NCBI RefSeq assembly: GCF_003634275.1
Contig: NZ_RBWY01000003.1
Location: 1 to 64,000, forward strand
Length of the DNA: 64,000 nt
From: Orbus hercynius
GTDB lineage: Bacteria > Pseudomonadota > Gammaproteobacteria > Enterobacterales > Orbaceae
Direction of reading: 5' to 3'
Positions 19,283 through 31,537 of this stretch are shown here, one piece after another. A program made the translations under genes and the position numbers. How positions within the stretch are numbered: the stretch's first letter is position 1; each line of letters opens with the position of its first letter. The notes beneath the pieces are model-generated. The model saw only the letters and a program-made list of their open reading frames with translations. It did no database searches and was not told where the DNA came from.

Positions 19283-20365
19283 TTATTCGGTTAGTGCAAT
19301 TGATTGCAGTACGATCTCTTGACTCACATCATCAACCACCGCAACATGACCAATTTTAGTTGGTAGAACTAAACGCAATTTACCCGATAACACTTTTTTG
19401 TCGCGCAGCATATGAGCAATATAGGATTGCGTTGACATTTGAGCGGGCCTTGCCACTGGCAATTTAGCTTTAATCAATAGATTTTTAATCCGTTCAATAT
19501 CGCTATCAGTAAAATGACCTAATAATTTTGCTGCATTGGCCGCCATAACCATACCAACGGCGACAGCTTCACCATGTAACCAATTACCGTAACCGAGTTC
19601 GGCTTCAATGGCGTGTCCATAAGTATGGCCTAAATTTAAAATTGCACGCATATCTTGCTCTGTTTCATCGGCTGCGACAACTTGTGCTTTTAGCTGACAG
19701 CAATGATAAATGCAGTAGCTCATCGTGCTAGGTTCAAGTGCAAGTAATGCATCAATATTTTTCTCAAGCCAAGTAAAAAAATCGGCATCAAGAATAATAC
19801 CGTATTTAATCACTTCCGCCAGGCCCGCTGAGAGTTCTCGCTGTGGTAGCGTTGCTAAGCAGTTGAGATCGATGACGACCGATTGTGGTTGGTAAAAAGC
19901 ACCAATCATATTTTTACCTAGTGGGTGGTTGATGGCAGTTTTGCCGCCAACCGACGAGTCAACTTGCGATAATAAGGTAGTTGGTAGCTGAATAAATTTA
20001 ATGCCACGCTGGTAACATGCCGCGGCAAATCCACTGACATCACCAATCACACCGCCACCTAATGCGATTAAAATAGAATTACGAGTATGATTATTTTTTA
20101 GCAGTGTCGATAAGATTGTATTCCATGTTTCCATGGTTTTATATTGTTCACCGTCTGGCACAATAACGTGATCGGTTTTCACCCCGTTACTTTCTAGCAT
20201 ATCGGTTAAGCGAGCAAGATAAAGTGGCGCAATGGTTTCATTAGTGACAATTAATACGCGTTGATTGGCTTTTAGTTTGAAGTGTTCAAAATTATTTAAG
20301 GTATTTTCACCAATTGTGATGGGATAACTACGTTCACTTAATGCAACTGTTAACATGTTTAGCAT
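19283..20365 (-). CDS. aroB: 3-dehydroquinate synthase
   Basis: AroB converts DAHP to 3-dehydroquinate, the second step of the shikimate pathway, using NAD and a divalent metal. The start at 20365 ([15 protein letters not shown]) has AGGAA six to ten bases upstream and gives 360 residues. The frame is open to 20407 without family support. The NAD-binding [14 protein letters not shown], the [20 protein letters not shown] loop and the metal-binding histidines in [14 protein letters not shown] and [11 protein letters not shown] are present. In E. coli the partner is aroK; here aroB is alone, convergent with mrp. Confidence 0.96.
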   Translation of the reverse strand: MLNMLTVALSERSYPITIGENTLNNFEHFKLKANQRVLIVTNETIAPLYLARLTDMLESNGVKTDHVIVPDGEQYKTMETWNTILSTLLKNNHTRNSILIALGGGVIGDVSGFAAACYQRGIKFIQLPTTLLSQVDSSVGGKTAINHPLGKNMIGAFYQPQSVVIDLNCLATLPQRELSAGLAEVIKYGIILDADFFTWLEKNIDALLALEPSTMSYCIYHCCQLKAQVVAADETEQDMRAILNLGHTYGHAIEAELGYGNWLHGEAVAVGMVMAANAAKLLGHFTDSDIERIKNLLIKAKLPVARPAQMSTQSYIAHMLRDKKVLSGKLRLVLPTKIGHVAVVDDVSQEIVLQSIALTE

Positions 20366-20633
20366 GGCGATTCCTATTATTCTGCAGGGCCGTTGTTCAA
20401 TATTCATTTTTATTGTCGCTGACTTTATTATACGTTATCAATGACTGAGTGGTATTTGCTATTATTGGCTCATTTTGCTTTCACATAATAACAAATAAAA
20501 TGCTTAACGTACCTTGCTAATTATTTGCAATAAAACAAGATGAATTTGAAATATCTTAAACATAAAAAACTAGCAGCGCAACTTAGAATCATTTAAACTT
20601 AACGCTTATTTTTATTAGCATAATGAGTTTGAT

Positions 20634-22238
20634 ATGTCTTTGTCTTTAGTTTTAGCACAACAAAACTTTCGAGTCGGTGATATCGAAGGTAACACTGCGC
20701 GCATGATTCAATTAATTGATGAATATTTAGCTGAAGATTTATTAATTTTTTCTGAACTTGCTGTATGCGGTTATCCGCCAGAAGATCTGATCTATCGTCA
20801 AGATTTCAAAACTCGTTGTGAACATGCACTCGAACGTATTAAGCAAGCAAGCCAAAATTGTGGGGTGATTGTTGGTCATCCGACTTGGCAAAATGACAAA
20901 ATTTATAATTCGGTATCATTATTTTATCAAGGTGAGCAACTTACTACCTATCATAAACAGTGCTTACCTAATTATGATGTGTTTGATGAACAACGTTATT
21001 TTTCATCCGGTACACAGCGTTGTGTGATTGATTTTAAAGGTCACAAATTGGGACTCGTGATTTGCGAGGATTTATGGCAAAGCGATCCCATCGAACAACT
21101 TCATACTGCACAAGTGGAATTAGTGATTGCCGTTAATGCTTCACCTTACGATTATATTAAGCAGCAACAACGAAAAACCCTCGTTAGCGATCATGCGTCA
21201 GGTCTTTCAGCGCCGATTGTGTATGTGAATCAAATTGGTGGTCAAGATGAGCTAATCTTTGATGGTGCGTCATTTATGTGTAATGAGAAAGGTGAGATTA
21301 TTTATCAGCTTAAATCATTTACAGAGCAAGTTGCGGTGATCGCAGATACCCACATAGTAAACTCGGTAATTGAGAACGAGGCGACTTCATCTTTAGCCGA
21401 TATCTATCAAGCATTAGTACTGGCAACACATGATTATGTGACTAAAAATGGTTTTAATGGCACTATTTTAGGATTATCCGGCGGAATTGACTCGGCATTA
21501 ACACTTGCGATTGCGGTTGACGCCTTAGGTAAGGATAAAGTACAAGCGGTAATGATGCCATTTCGTTATACGGCAGATATCAGCATTGCTGATGCACAAG
21601 AAGAAGCTGACATTTTAGGTGTTGAGTTTAATGTACTTTCGATTGAGCCGATGTTTGATGCTTTTATGTCCCAGTTAACACCCATGTTTCAAGATACAAC
21701 GCGTGATACAACCGAAGAGAATCTGCAAGCACGGTGTCGCGGTGTTATTTTAATGGCATTATCCAATAAGCGACGACAATTAGTGTTGACGACAGGTAAC
21801 AAAAGCGAAATGTCGGTTGGCTATGCGACGTTATATGGAGATATGGCAGGTGGCTTTGATGTGCTTAAAGATGTGCCCAAAACACTGGTATTTGAATTAT
21901 CAAAGTATCGTAATACCTTATCTTATGTGATTCCTGAAAGAGTGATAACTAGACCACCTTCAGCTGAGTTAGCTCCTGATCAAAAAGATGAAGATAGTTT
22001 ACCGCCTTATGATATTTTAGACGGTATTTTAAAAGGCTATATTGAACAAGATTTATCAGTTAATCAATTGATGGAATGTGGCTATGACGAATCAACTATT
22101 CGTCGTGTGATCAAATTAGTTGATATCAATGAATATAAACGTCGTCAAGCGGCGGTTGGGCCTAAAATTACTCCTCGTAATTTTGGTAAGGGACGCCGTT
22201 ATCCGATAACGTCATCATTTGGCATAAAAAACTGGTAA
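20634..22238 (+). CDS. nadE: Glutamine-dependent NAD+ synthetase
   Basis: This enzyme amidates deamido-NAD to NAD with glutamine as nitrogen donor. The 534-residue protein has an N-terminal nitrilase-type glutaminase domain (about 1-245) with the E-K-C triad in ELAVCGYP, YHKQCLPNY and LVICEDLW. A C-terminal ATP-pyrophosphatase domain follows, with the PP-loop GLSGGIDSALT near 280. It therefore differs from the short ammonia-dependent NadE of E. coli. The PII gene glnB follows after 29 bases on the same strand, so the pair may be co-transcribed, linking nitrogen status to NAD synthesis. Confidence 0.95.
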   Translation: MSLSLVLAQQNFRVGDIEGNTARMIQLIDEYLAEDLLIFSELAVCGYPPEDLIYRQDFKTRCEHALERIKQASQNCGVIVGHPTWQNDKIYNSVSLFYQGEQLTTYHKQCLPNYDVFDEQRYFSSGTQRCVIDFKGHKLGLVICEDLWQSDPIEQLHTAQVELVIAVNASPYDYIKQQQRKTLVSDHASGLSAPIVYVNQIGGQDELIFDGASFMCNEKGEIIYQLKSFTEQVAVIADTHIVNSVIENEATSSLADIYQALVLATHDYVTKNGFNGTILGLSGGIDSALTLAIAVDALGKDKVQAVMMPFRYTADISIADAQEEADILGVEFNVLSIEPMFDAFMSQLTPMFQDTTRDTTEENLQARCRGVILMALSNKRRQLVLTTGNKSEMSVGYATLYGDMAGGFDVLKDVPKTLVFELSKYRNTLSYVIPERVITRPPSAELAPDQKDEDSLPPYDILDGILKGYIEQDLSVNQLMECGYDESTIRRVIKLVDINEYKRRQAAVGPKITPRNFGKGRRYPITSSFGIKNW

Positions 22239-22249
22239 TGTTAAGTTGA

Positions 22250-23256
<1,007 letters not shown>

Positions 23257-23718
23257 TGTGATCCTTATCCGACTTACCTTATTAATTACTGCACAATTGT
23301 ATTATCTTTACTATAGAATAACAATCATATTATCGCTTTATGTCGATGAAATTGATTGGTTATATCATTGGTAAAATTAAAATTAATAAAATAAATCAAT
23401 TAGATAAAGAGATTTTGGTATAATCGTTTTTCTATAGTACTTCGCAAATTAATTTTACATGGTTTAGTGTTTAAAAAAGCTTGTGTAGATTGATGTTTTA
23501 GTCTCACCAAAAATAGTTAAGTTATTTATTTTATTTAATATTAATAGGCTAAATTGCTTTCTTTTGCCGTTATTCCATATTGGAATATGGATCGCAAAAT
23601 TCTATTTTATTGTTAATAAATGTTTTTTCTTACAAAAAATTTACGCTAAATTAACTAAGAAAGTTAAGTAAGTTTATCCACTAATTTAATTTTAACCCTT
23701 AGTTATGGTGAAGACATA
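23257..23718. other. 462-bp AT-rich gap upstream of tfoX
   Basis: No protein-coding frame with support is visible. The gap separates the divergent unknown exported gene and tfoX and must hold both promoters. It contains the inverted repeat CCATATT-GG-AATATGG at 23575-23590. A long untranslated leader for tfoX is possible, since sxy mRNAs in H. influenzae and E. coli are regulated by leader structure. I saw no clear CRP site. Confidence 0.5.
23575..23590. repeat. Inverted repeat in tfoX upstream region
   Basis: CCATATT and AATATGG are perfect complements separated by GG, about 130 bases before the tfoX start. The overlapping TTCCA-TAT-TGGAA is a second small inverted repeat. It may be an operator or an RNA hairpin. 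Confidence 0.5.
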
Positions 23719-24354
23719 ATGAAAGAATATGATAAAAATATACTAGATAAGTTATCATCGCTTTTTCCTCGAGAGGAAGTGAATCACATCACTATTATAC
23801 CTTTGTTTGGTGGCTCAGGTGTGTGTTGGAACGCGGTGATATTTGCTTGGATTTATGATAATCAGTTATATGTTAAAGGACATCCGGATTATTTAGCTAT
23901 GTTCACTGAATTAACTATGCCGCCATTATCTTTTAATCTTGGGGTAACCGTTAAATTATTACAGTATTATCAAATTACACCCCCGTTGTGGCGTAATAAA
24001 GAGAAATTAGTCGAGATAATTAACATGGTAATAGAATATGCATATTCAACTAAAGTTTCTCAGTGCAGAGTTAAAGAAGAGAGAATTAAAGATTTACCCA
24101 ATATGACATTATCGTTGGAACGTTCTTTATTTCGTGTGGGCATTATTAATTTAGATGCTTTTCGTCATAGCGGAACATTCGAAAGTTATTTTAAATTAAA
24201 GCAGTATAATAAAAGTTTATCAAAAAATGTCTTATACATATTACATAGTGCCTTACAGGGGTTGCATGTTGCAACGCTGACGAATGAACAAAAAAATGCC
24301 ATTAAAAAAGAGTATAATCATTTCGTTGCTTCTCTACGAGAATCCCCCCGCTAG
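23719..24354 (+). CDS. tfoX: TfoX/Sxy competence regulator
   Basis: Sxy acts with CRP at CRP-S promoters to switch on DNA-uptake genes. The 211-residue protein has the TfoX N-terminal domain (about 12-105), including LFGGSGVCWNAVIFAWIYDNQLYVKG. The C-terminal domain (about 118-200) contains RIKDLPNMTLSLERSLFRVGI and LQGLHVATL, which align closely with E. coli Sxy (KDLPNMSFHLE, IGMHEAAL). The length equals that of E. coli Sxy (about 209). It stands alone between a 462-bp upstream gap and the rpsF operon. A GGTGAAG sequence precedes the start. Confidence 0.9.
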   Translation: MKEYDKNILDKLSSLFPREEVNHITIIPLFGGSGVCWNAVIFAWIYDNQLYVKGHPDYLAMFTELTMPPLSFNLGVTVKLLQYYQITPPLWRNKEKLVEIINMVIEYAYSTKVSQCRVKEERIKDLPNMTLSLERSLFRVGIINLDAFRHSGTFESYFKLKQYNKSLSKNVLYILHSALQGLHVATLTNEQKNAIKKEYNHFVASLRESPR

Positions 24355-24404
24355 CAGTTTGTGCAAAGATTATTTTTGTTCTGGCTATTTAATTCTCATT
24401 AAGC

Positions 24405-24410
24405 TATAAT
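24405..24410 (+). promoter_or_regulatory. Probable -10 box of the rpsF operon
   Basis: A perfect TATAAT followed by a GC-rich GCGCCG stretch, about 100 bases before rpsF. The GC-rich discriminator is typical of stringently controlled ribosomal promoters. I could not identify a good -35 hexamer at the right spacing. Confidence 0.5.
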
Positions 24411-24454
24411 GCGCCGTCGATTTCAACCGATCAATATTCATGTTCCTTGCTTTC

Positions 24455-24507
24455 ATTGGGCTACGGTTGACCCAGACAGAAGGCTGATTAATCCGTAGGG
24501 AGCGATA
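24455..24507 (+). promoter_or_regulatory. S6:S18-binding leader of rpsF mRNA
   Basis: CTACGG (24461-24466) and CCGTAG (24493-24498) form a 6-bp helix, with a small TTGACCCAGACAG-type internal region between, directly before the rpsF ribosome site GGGAG. The sequence closely resembles the known enterobacterial rpsF leader, where an S6:S18 complex binds a CCG-containing bulge and represses its own operon. Function here is inferred from that likeness. Confidence 0.7.
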
Positions 24508-24897
24508 ATGCGTCATTACGAAATTGTTTTTATGGTTCATCCAGACCAAAGTGAACAAGTCCCAGGTATGATTGAACGTTATACTGGTACTTTAACAACA
24601 GCGGGTGGTACTATTCACCGTTTAGAAGACTGGGGTCGCCGTCAATTGGCTTATCCTATTGAAAAATTGCATAAAGCACATTATGTTCTTATGAACGTAG
24701 AAGCGACTCAAGAATCCGTTGATGAGTTAGAAGATAACTTCCGTTTCAACGATGCAGTTATTCGTAGTTTAATTATGCGTACTAAGCATGCTGTGACAGA
24801 AACATCTCCAATGCTTAAAGTGAGAGATGAGCGTAAAGGTCCACAAGATGGCTTTAACGACATTGAAGATGCTGATTCTGAGGAATCAGAAGACTAA
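24508..24897 (+). CDS. rpsF: 30S ribosomal protein S6
   Basis: S6 binds S18 on the platform of the small subunit. The 129-residue protein starts [21 protein letters not shown] like E. coli S6 and carries the conserved [19 protein letters not shown] core. The C-terminal tail is acidic ([12 protein letters not shown]), the stretch that receives extra glutamates by RimK in E. coli. The ribosome site GGGAG lies inside the autoregulatory leader. The gene is first of rpsF-priB-rpsR-rplI, with priB starting two bases after its stop. Confidence 0.98.
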   Translation: MRHYEIVFMVHPDQSEQVPGMIERYTGTLTTAGGTIHRLEDWGRRQLAYPIEKLHKAHYVLMNVEATQESVDELEDNFRFNDAVIRSLIMRTKHAVTETSPMLKVRDERKGPQDGFNDIEDADSEESED

Positions 24898-24899
24898 TA

Positions 24900-25199
24900 A
24901 TGTTCAATCGTTTGGAGTTGTCTGGCCTTGTTTTAAAGGCACCCATTCGAAAAGTAAGCCCTAGCGGAATTTCCCACTGCCAGTTTTTTTTAGAACATGT
25001 TTCAAAGCAAATTGAAGCGGGATTAGAAAGGCAATCATGGTGCATTATTCCCGTGATTGTTAGCGGGGACAATGAACATATTCACAGTATTAAAAAAGGT
25101 AGTAAAATTTGGGTGAGTGGTTTTATTAGTATGCACACAAAGCGTAATAATATTCAGCAAATCGTTTTACATGCCAGCGAAATTAAATTAATAGATTAG
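24900..25199 (+). CDS. priB: Primosomal replication protein N
   Basis: PriB is an OB-fold single-strand DNA-binding dimer that helps PriA-DnaT restart stalled replication forks. The 99-residue protein begins [24 protein letters not shown], matching the family start, and has the family's length. Its position between rpsF and rpsR is the classic arrangement in gammaproteobacteria. The ribosome site lies within the end of rpsF (GAGGAA), so translation of the two is probably coupled. Confidence 0.95.
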   Translation: MFNRLELSGLVLKAPIRKVSPSGISHCQFFLEHVSKQIEAGLERQSWCIIPVIVSGDNEHIHSIKKGSKIWVSGFISMHTKRNNIQQIVLHASEIKLID

Positions 25200-25439
<240 letters not shown>

Positions 25440-25461
25440 TTAGCAACCAGAGGAAAACATA

Positions 25462-25914
25462 ATGCAAATTATTCTACTCGATAAAGTTGCTAATTTAGGC
25501 AGCTTAGGTGATCAAGTTAATGTTAAAGCGGGATATGCGCGTAACTTTTTGATTCCACAAGGTAAAGCAGTACCTGCAACAAAGAAAAACATTGAATTTT
25601 TTGAAGCTCGTCGTGCTGAGTTAGAAGCAAAATTAGCTGATACGTTAAAAGCAGCTGAAGCAAGAGCAGCGCAAATTAATGCACTAGTGAAAGTGACTAT
25701 CACATCCAAAGCGGGTGACGAAGGTAAACTATTTGGATCAATTGGTACACGTGACATTGCTGATGCAGTGAAAGCTACTGGTGTTAACGTATCTAAGAGT
25801 GAAGTTCGCTTACCAAATGGTGTTCTTCGCACTGTTGGTGAACATGAAGTTTCATTCCAAGTTCACAGTGAAGTTTTTGCTAAAGTTATCATTGACATTG
25901 TGCCTGAAGCATAA
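25462..25914 (+). CDS. rplI: 50S ribosomal protein L9
   Basis: L9 binds 23S rRNA through its N-terminal domain and extends a long helix from the large subunit, limiting frameshifting. The 150-residue protein has the N-terminal signature [30 protein letters not shown] written as the family pattern G-x-x-x-x-V-x-x-G-Y-x-R-N-(F/Y)-L. A central alanine-rich helix (about 45-75) and a C-terminal domain with [16 protein letters not shown] follow. It is the last gene of the operon and is followed by a strong terminator. Confidence 0.98.
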   Translation: MQIILLDKVANLGSLGDQVNVKAGYARNFLIPQGKAVPATKKNIEFFEARRAELEAKLADTLKAAEARAAQINALVKVTITSKAGDEGKLFGSIGTRDIADAVKATGVNVSKSEVRLPNGVLRTVGEHEVSFQVHSEVFAKVIIDIVPEA

Positions 25915-25930
25915 TTGATCATTGTTTGTT

Positions 25931-25961
25931 AAAAAACCCACTTTTAAGTGGGTTTTTTTTT
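25931..25961 (+). terminator. Terminator of the rpsF-rplI operon
   Basis: AAAAAACCCACTT and AAGTGGGTTTTTT pair perfectly around a three-base loop, followed by more T residues, 16 bases after the rplI stop. Confidence 0.95.
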
Positions 25962-26089
25962 GCGATGAGGGTTGATAACTATAGTGATACTATGGTTTGT
26001 TTAATACTTTAATTCACTCACCTCATTTACTATTATGTCAAGCGCGATATCAACAGCGTGACATAGCTTATAATAAAAGGAAAATTATC

Positions 26090-26698
26090 ATGTTTGATAC
26101 TATTGAGAAAAAAGCCAGTTATGGCATAGGATTACAAATTGGACAGCAACTAAAAGAGTCAGGAATTGATGATTTAGAATTATCGGCGTTAAAACAAGGC
26201 TTGGAAGATGTGCTAACAGATAAACAACCGGCTATTCCATTACAAGAATTGCATGATGCATTACGTCAAGTTCATGAAAAATCAATGAAAAAGAAAGAAT
26301 TAGTGGCAGCTGAATTTGCACGAGCGGGACAAGAGTTTTTACAGCAAAACCTTAGTCAAGATGGCGTAAAATCGACTGAGTCTGGATTGCAGTATTTAGT
26401 TTTAAAACAAGGCGATGGAGCGATTCCAACTGCAGATTCTCGTGTCAAAGTCCACTATACTGGGCGTTTGATTGATGGCACTGTTTTTGATAGTTCTGAA
26501 GAGAGAGGGCAACCCGCTGAGTTTCCTGTAAATGGCGTGATTCGTGGTTGGGTTGAAGCATTACAGTTAATGCCAGTCGGCTCTAAATGGCGAGTCTACA
26601 TTCCACAAGAATTAGCTTATGGTGCACAAGGTGCTGGCGCGGCCATTCCGCCTTATAGCGCCTTAATTTTTGATGTTGAGCTACTTGATATTATCTAA
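26090..26698 (+). CDS. fklB: FKBP-type peptidyl-prolyl cis-trans isomerase
   Basis: FklB catalyses cis-trans isomerisation at proline. The start at 26090 has AAAAGG about nine bases upstream and gives 202 residues starting [21 protein letters not shown], aligned with E. coli FklB (206). The frame is open to 25997 without support. The N-terminal helical dimerisation part (about 1-95) leads to the FKBP domain (about 105-202), with [16 protein letters not shown] and [24 protein letters not shown]. No signal peptide is present, so it should be cytoplasmic, unlike FkpA. The gene lies after rplI as in E. coli. Confidence 0.95.
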   Translation: MFDTIEKKASYGIGLQIGQQLKESGIDDLELSALKQGLEDVLTDKQPAIPLQELHDALRQVHEKSMKKKELVAAEFARAGQEFLQQNLSQDGVKSTESGLQYLVLKQGDGAIPTADSRVKVHYTGRLIDGTVFDSSEERGQPAEFPVNGVIRGWVEALQLMPVGSKWRVYIPQELAYGAQGAGAAIPPYSALIFDVELLDII

Positions 26699-26871
26699 TT
26701 TTGATCATTTGTGATATCGAATTATTTAAAATCTGATGTATAATTATTAATGATTTATTACTTTACACTTATTTTTATTAAAATTGTATTAATTTTTTGT
26801 AAAAAAGCGATATAATTGAAAATATAAACTGAGTAAATATAATTAATAGATTATCATTTGGATGAAAAGTA

Positions 26872-28284
26872 ATGACTTGTAATTTTATGAAGCGACCAAA
26901 TTTATCATTGGTCGTTTGTTTGATATGTTTTTCTGTAAATATGAAGGCATTTGCTGCTTTGTCAACGACGACACTACAGTTGATTACTGGTAATCCTCCA
27001 TCTTTACTTGATGCAACTATTGATAATTTTAAAGATAATATTTATTTTTCAATTGTCGAAGATACTGGCGCTGTTTATGAGTTAAGACCCGGTAGTGACG
27101 ATACGATGTTTGCCTCTTTATCAACAATTATCCGCAATATTACACCTAAATTGGATGGCAGTTTTTTAACGAATAATGATATTGATGATACTGATGGCGA
27201 TATCTTGTCCCAAGATAGCCCTTACACGATTATTGATTATAATTATGTGTGGAAAAACAAAAAAGGCGAAGTGATTGATAATTCATCTAGTAGTAATTTA
27301 GGCGGTAATATCTGTATCGACTCGAGCACTTATCCTGGGCCGTATACCCTTGATTTACTGTTTAATATAAAAATCAATACTCAATATGGTTTACCATATG
27401 AATCTGAAGTTATTCCAATAGCTAAAACGTTAACAGTTAATGCTGATGACGGTATTTGCTATGCAAGACCTGGTGTATTAGGCCTTAACGTCCCATCTGG
27501 CTGGCCTGATGGCGACGATGCTTGGGGGCTGGGAAGAGGATCTATCTCCCGTACTCCATCCTACGATGAAACTGTTTTTGTACCACGCAAAGGATTTAAG
27601 GCTTGGGTAAGTCAAAAATTCCCAACGACTGCATTTCCGGAGGCAAGGTTCCAAATCGTTCCTTACAAAGATCTTAGCAATTATACGATTACTTTGAAGA
27701 ATAATCCTGGTGGTGCTTTAGTTGATCAGCAGCAATATGCAAAAGGTCAGTTCAAATTTGGTGCGACGATGCCGGATAGAAATGAAATCTATTCTATTGA
27801 AGTGAAGAGTAATACATACGGTGTTTCATTTTATTATAATTTCAAATTACAATCTTCTCGTAGCTGGTTTGATGTCGGTCAAAAAGAGGCACCAACTACT
27901 GGGCAATATTATACTACTGCTTTAGCACGTTGCGGGGAGGATCACTTACCAACAAGAGCGGAAATTACAAATTCGGTTTATGCCAACACGCCTAATAATC
28001 CAATTAATGCTTATATACAAGATAACGGTTTTATGAGGACTATTGGTAATTTAATGGCTGAGTGGGGGATGCTTTATTACTATGCCCCCGCTTCAACGAA
28101 AAATGATAAACGAGATATGATGAGGACTGTTACTGATGATTTACAAACCTACTTCGCTTATTGGTATTATTGGACAAAAGATCTCAATACGGCCAATAGG
28201 CATTTAGCTGTAGGCGTAGTTGAGGGTAACATTGCTGAAGATACATTAAATGAAGGCGGTGCGGGGGTTTTTTGTATTTATTAG
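26872..28284 (+). CDS. Secreted protein with invasin-like C-terminal lectin domain
   Basis: No firm family name. The 470-residue protein has a signal peptide, with likely cleavage after KAFA near residue 28. An Asp/Asn-rich N-terminal half follows, with one probable disulfide (ICIDS and DGICYARPG). The C-terminal domain (about 335-470) pattern is SWFDVG, CGEDHLPTRAEIT (Cys354), IGNLMAEWG, YWYYWT and a terminal VFCIY (Cys468). It resembles the lectin-like tail domains of invasin and Ig-like-domain adhesins. There is no beta-barrel, lipobox or Ig repeat, so how it reaches the surface is unclear. It is monocistronic with its own terminator. A further methionine at residue 6 could be the start. 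Confidence 0.6.
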   Translation: MTCNFMKRPNLSLVVCLICFSVNMKAFAALSTTTLQLITGNPPSLLDATIDNFKDNIYFSIVEDTGAVYELRPGSDDTMFASLSTIIRNITPKLDGSFLTNNDIDDTDGDILSQDSPYTIIDYNYVWKNKKGEVIDNSSSSNLGGNICIDSSTYPGPYTLDLLFNIKINTQYGLPYESEVIPIAKTLTVNADDGICYARPGVLGLNVPSGWPDGDDAWGLGRGSISRTPSYDETVFVPRKGFKAWVSQKFPTTAFPEARFQIVPYKDLSNYTITLKNNPGGALVDQQQYAKGQFKFGATMPDRNEIYSIEVKSNTYGVSFYYNFKLQSSRSWFDVGQKEAPTTGQYYTTALARCGEDHLPTRAEITNSVYANTPNNPINAYIQDNGFMRTIGNLMAEWGMLYYYAPASTKNDKRDMMRTVTDDLQTYFAYWYYWTKDLNTANRHLAVGVVEGNIAEDTLNEGGAGVFCIY

Positions 28285-28314
28285 TCTGTAAATCTTTGAG
28301 CTAAGGTAATTAAT

Positions 28315-28347
28315 AAAAAAGCAAACTCCTATGATGTTTGCTTTTTT
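28315..28347 (+). terminator. Terminator after the secreted lectin-like gene
   Basis: AAAAAAGCAAAC and GTTTGCTTTTTT pair perfectly around a nine-base loop, about 30 bases after the stop codon. The symmetric A and T runs allow activity on both strands. Confidence 0.88.
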
Positions 28348-28455
28348 ATTATCTATTTATTGCAATCATCATTGAAATTTGTACATGTGAAGCATAATTT
28401 TGCCCGTTTTCAATAATTTCAGCTATAATGAAGCGCAAATCAGTAATTAAGTTGA

Positions 28456-29283
<828 letters not shown>

Positions 29284-29303
29284 CTCATACAACGATAACA
29301 TAA

Positions 29304-29810
<507 letters not shown>

Positions 29811-29831
29811 TTTTACTCATAAATGACATAT

Positions 29832-31277
29832 TTATGGTGATTTAGCATCGATATATTGCTGGCGATATTCTTTTTCAAGTAGATAGCCAACTAGACTCAT
29901 ATAATATTGTTGAATACTATCGACAAAATGAACGGCTTGATATCCTCGAGCAAAACCATATTTTAGCTCGGTATAAAACTCCTCCTCACTGAGTAGCGGA
30001 AGCACTTGGCGAACATCTTGCCAACTATCTGGATTTTTATTTTGCTGTGTTGCTAACTTACGCGCATCCCATAAATGACCAACTCCCATATTGTACGCGG
30101 CTAATGCAAACCAGACTTTTTCTTCTTTAGGTATACTCTTAGGCATTCGATTAATAATCTGTTTTAGATAGCGGCTCCCCCCTTTTATACTCTGCTCTGG
30201 ATCTAAGCGATTGGTAATGCCAAGTGATTCAGCGGTTGATTTGGTCAACATCATAATGCCACGAACTCCTGTTGACGAAATTGCTTTAGGGTTCCAGTGT
30301 GATTCTTGATATGCCATCGCAGCAATTAACTTCCAGTCCAGATCATTATCTTTAGCATATTGTGTAAAATAGGTTTGGTATTTTGGTAAAGTATTTTCAA
30401 TAGCTCGAATAAAGGCGCGAGTATCTACATAATCAAACTTATTCATATAGCTAAAATAATGGTATTCTAATTTTTTTATTGAGCCGTCATTAAGTGATTT
30501 TTGAATAAATTGATTCATTTTATTTAATAGTGATTTATCCTGCGATTTGGCTGCATACCATGCTTTAGGATGATTTTTAACAACATCGAAAGCAACTGCC
30601 AGCGAGGGATATATGCGCTGCATAATCGCAATAGTACGGTCACTGGCAATAGTATAATCAATATTTTGATCGGCGACTTGCTTAAGTAATTCCTCTTGAT
30701 TGAGCACCGTTGATTCATTCCAACTCAATTGAGCATACTCTATTTGAGTATTTTTTAAGATGAAACTTTGTAATGAGCCAGCAGGGACGGTTAAATTTCC
30801 AGTGATCTCATCAAATGTGTAAGGTTTAACTGATCCTTTACGGTAAACTAATTGTTGCGTTGTGTAATGAAAAGGCTGACTAGCACTAAAATTATCAATA
30901 TCACTAATCCGACCTTTCATCTCGGCGGCGATAAGATCAATTTTACCCTCTTGGCTTTTCTCGATTAATTCACCGAGATTATTGGCAAACGTAATTTTTA
31001 GTTTCACGTTTATCGACTCAGCAAATTTATTTAGCAGTGAATATTCAAATCCACCCACTTGATTAGCATTACGATAATCGACATAGAGTGTGGTGAGTGA
31101 ACGCAACATCCCTACACGCAGCTCTTTACGAGCTGTAATCTGGTTTAAGATTGTCTTATGCCCATCTTTAACACTGGTATCAATACTTTCTTTATAAAAT
31201 AATGCACTAGTAATAGCTAAAATGATAAATATGATTGTAATTAAGCTACCACTCCAAAAAGCCACTTTTTTTACCAA
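29832..31277 (-). CDS. mltF: Membrane-bound lytic murein transglycosylase F
   Basis: MltF has a periplasmic solute-binding-like domain that senses peptides and a lysozyme-like transglycosylase domain. The 481-residue protein has an N-terminal hydrophobic segment (about 8-28). An SBP-3 domain runs from about 48 to 275 (RKELRVGMLRSLTTLYVDY). An SLT domain runs from about 300 to 450, with the catalytic Glu in AYQESHWNPKAISSTGVRGIMML and the later AAYNMGVGHLWDAR. No lipobox cysteine is present near the N-terminus, so the hydrophobic stretch probably acts as a signal anchor. Confidence 0.94.
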   Translation of the reverse strand: MVKKVAFWSGSLITIIFIILAITSALFYKESIDTSVKDGHKTILNQITARKELRVGMLRSLTTLYVDYRNANQVGGFEYSLLNKFAESINVKLKITFANNLGELIEKSQEGKIDLIAAEMKGRISDIDNFSASQPFHYTTQQLVYRKGSVKPYTFDEITGNLTVPAGSLQSFILKNTQIEYAQLSWNESTVLNQEELLKQVADQNIDYTIASDRTIAIMQRIYPSLAVAFDVVKNHPKAWYAAKSQDKSLLNKMNQFIQKSLNDGSIKKLEYHYFSYMNKFDYVDTRAFIRAIENTLPKYQTYFTQYAKDNDLDWKLIAAMAYQESHWNPKAISSTGVRGIMMLTKSTAESLGITNRLDPEQSIKGGSRYLKQIINRMPKSIPKEEKVWFALAAYNMGVGHLWDARKLATQQNKNPDSWQDVRQVLPLLSEEEFYTELKYGFARGYQAVHFVDSIQQYYMSLVGYLLEKEYRQQYIDAKSP

Positions 31278-31537
31278 ATTGAGTTTACCGCCAATACGTG
31301 AGAAAATTGCGCTATTGTACCACGCATCTTTTTATCTTCAAAAAAGATATTGAGTGACAAAATTGATGAATCTTACTATTTGATTATCAAGAAATTATGC
31401 CTTGTATTGTCGTGATTAATCGAATGTTTAATCGCGATGAAAAATAAAATTTTTAGAGAGAATTTCACTCTTTTTACTAAACATTATATAATAATATATC
31501 TTTATTTTGTTTAAAATATAAAACAGAAGGGGCAAAT

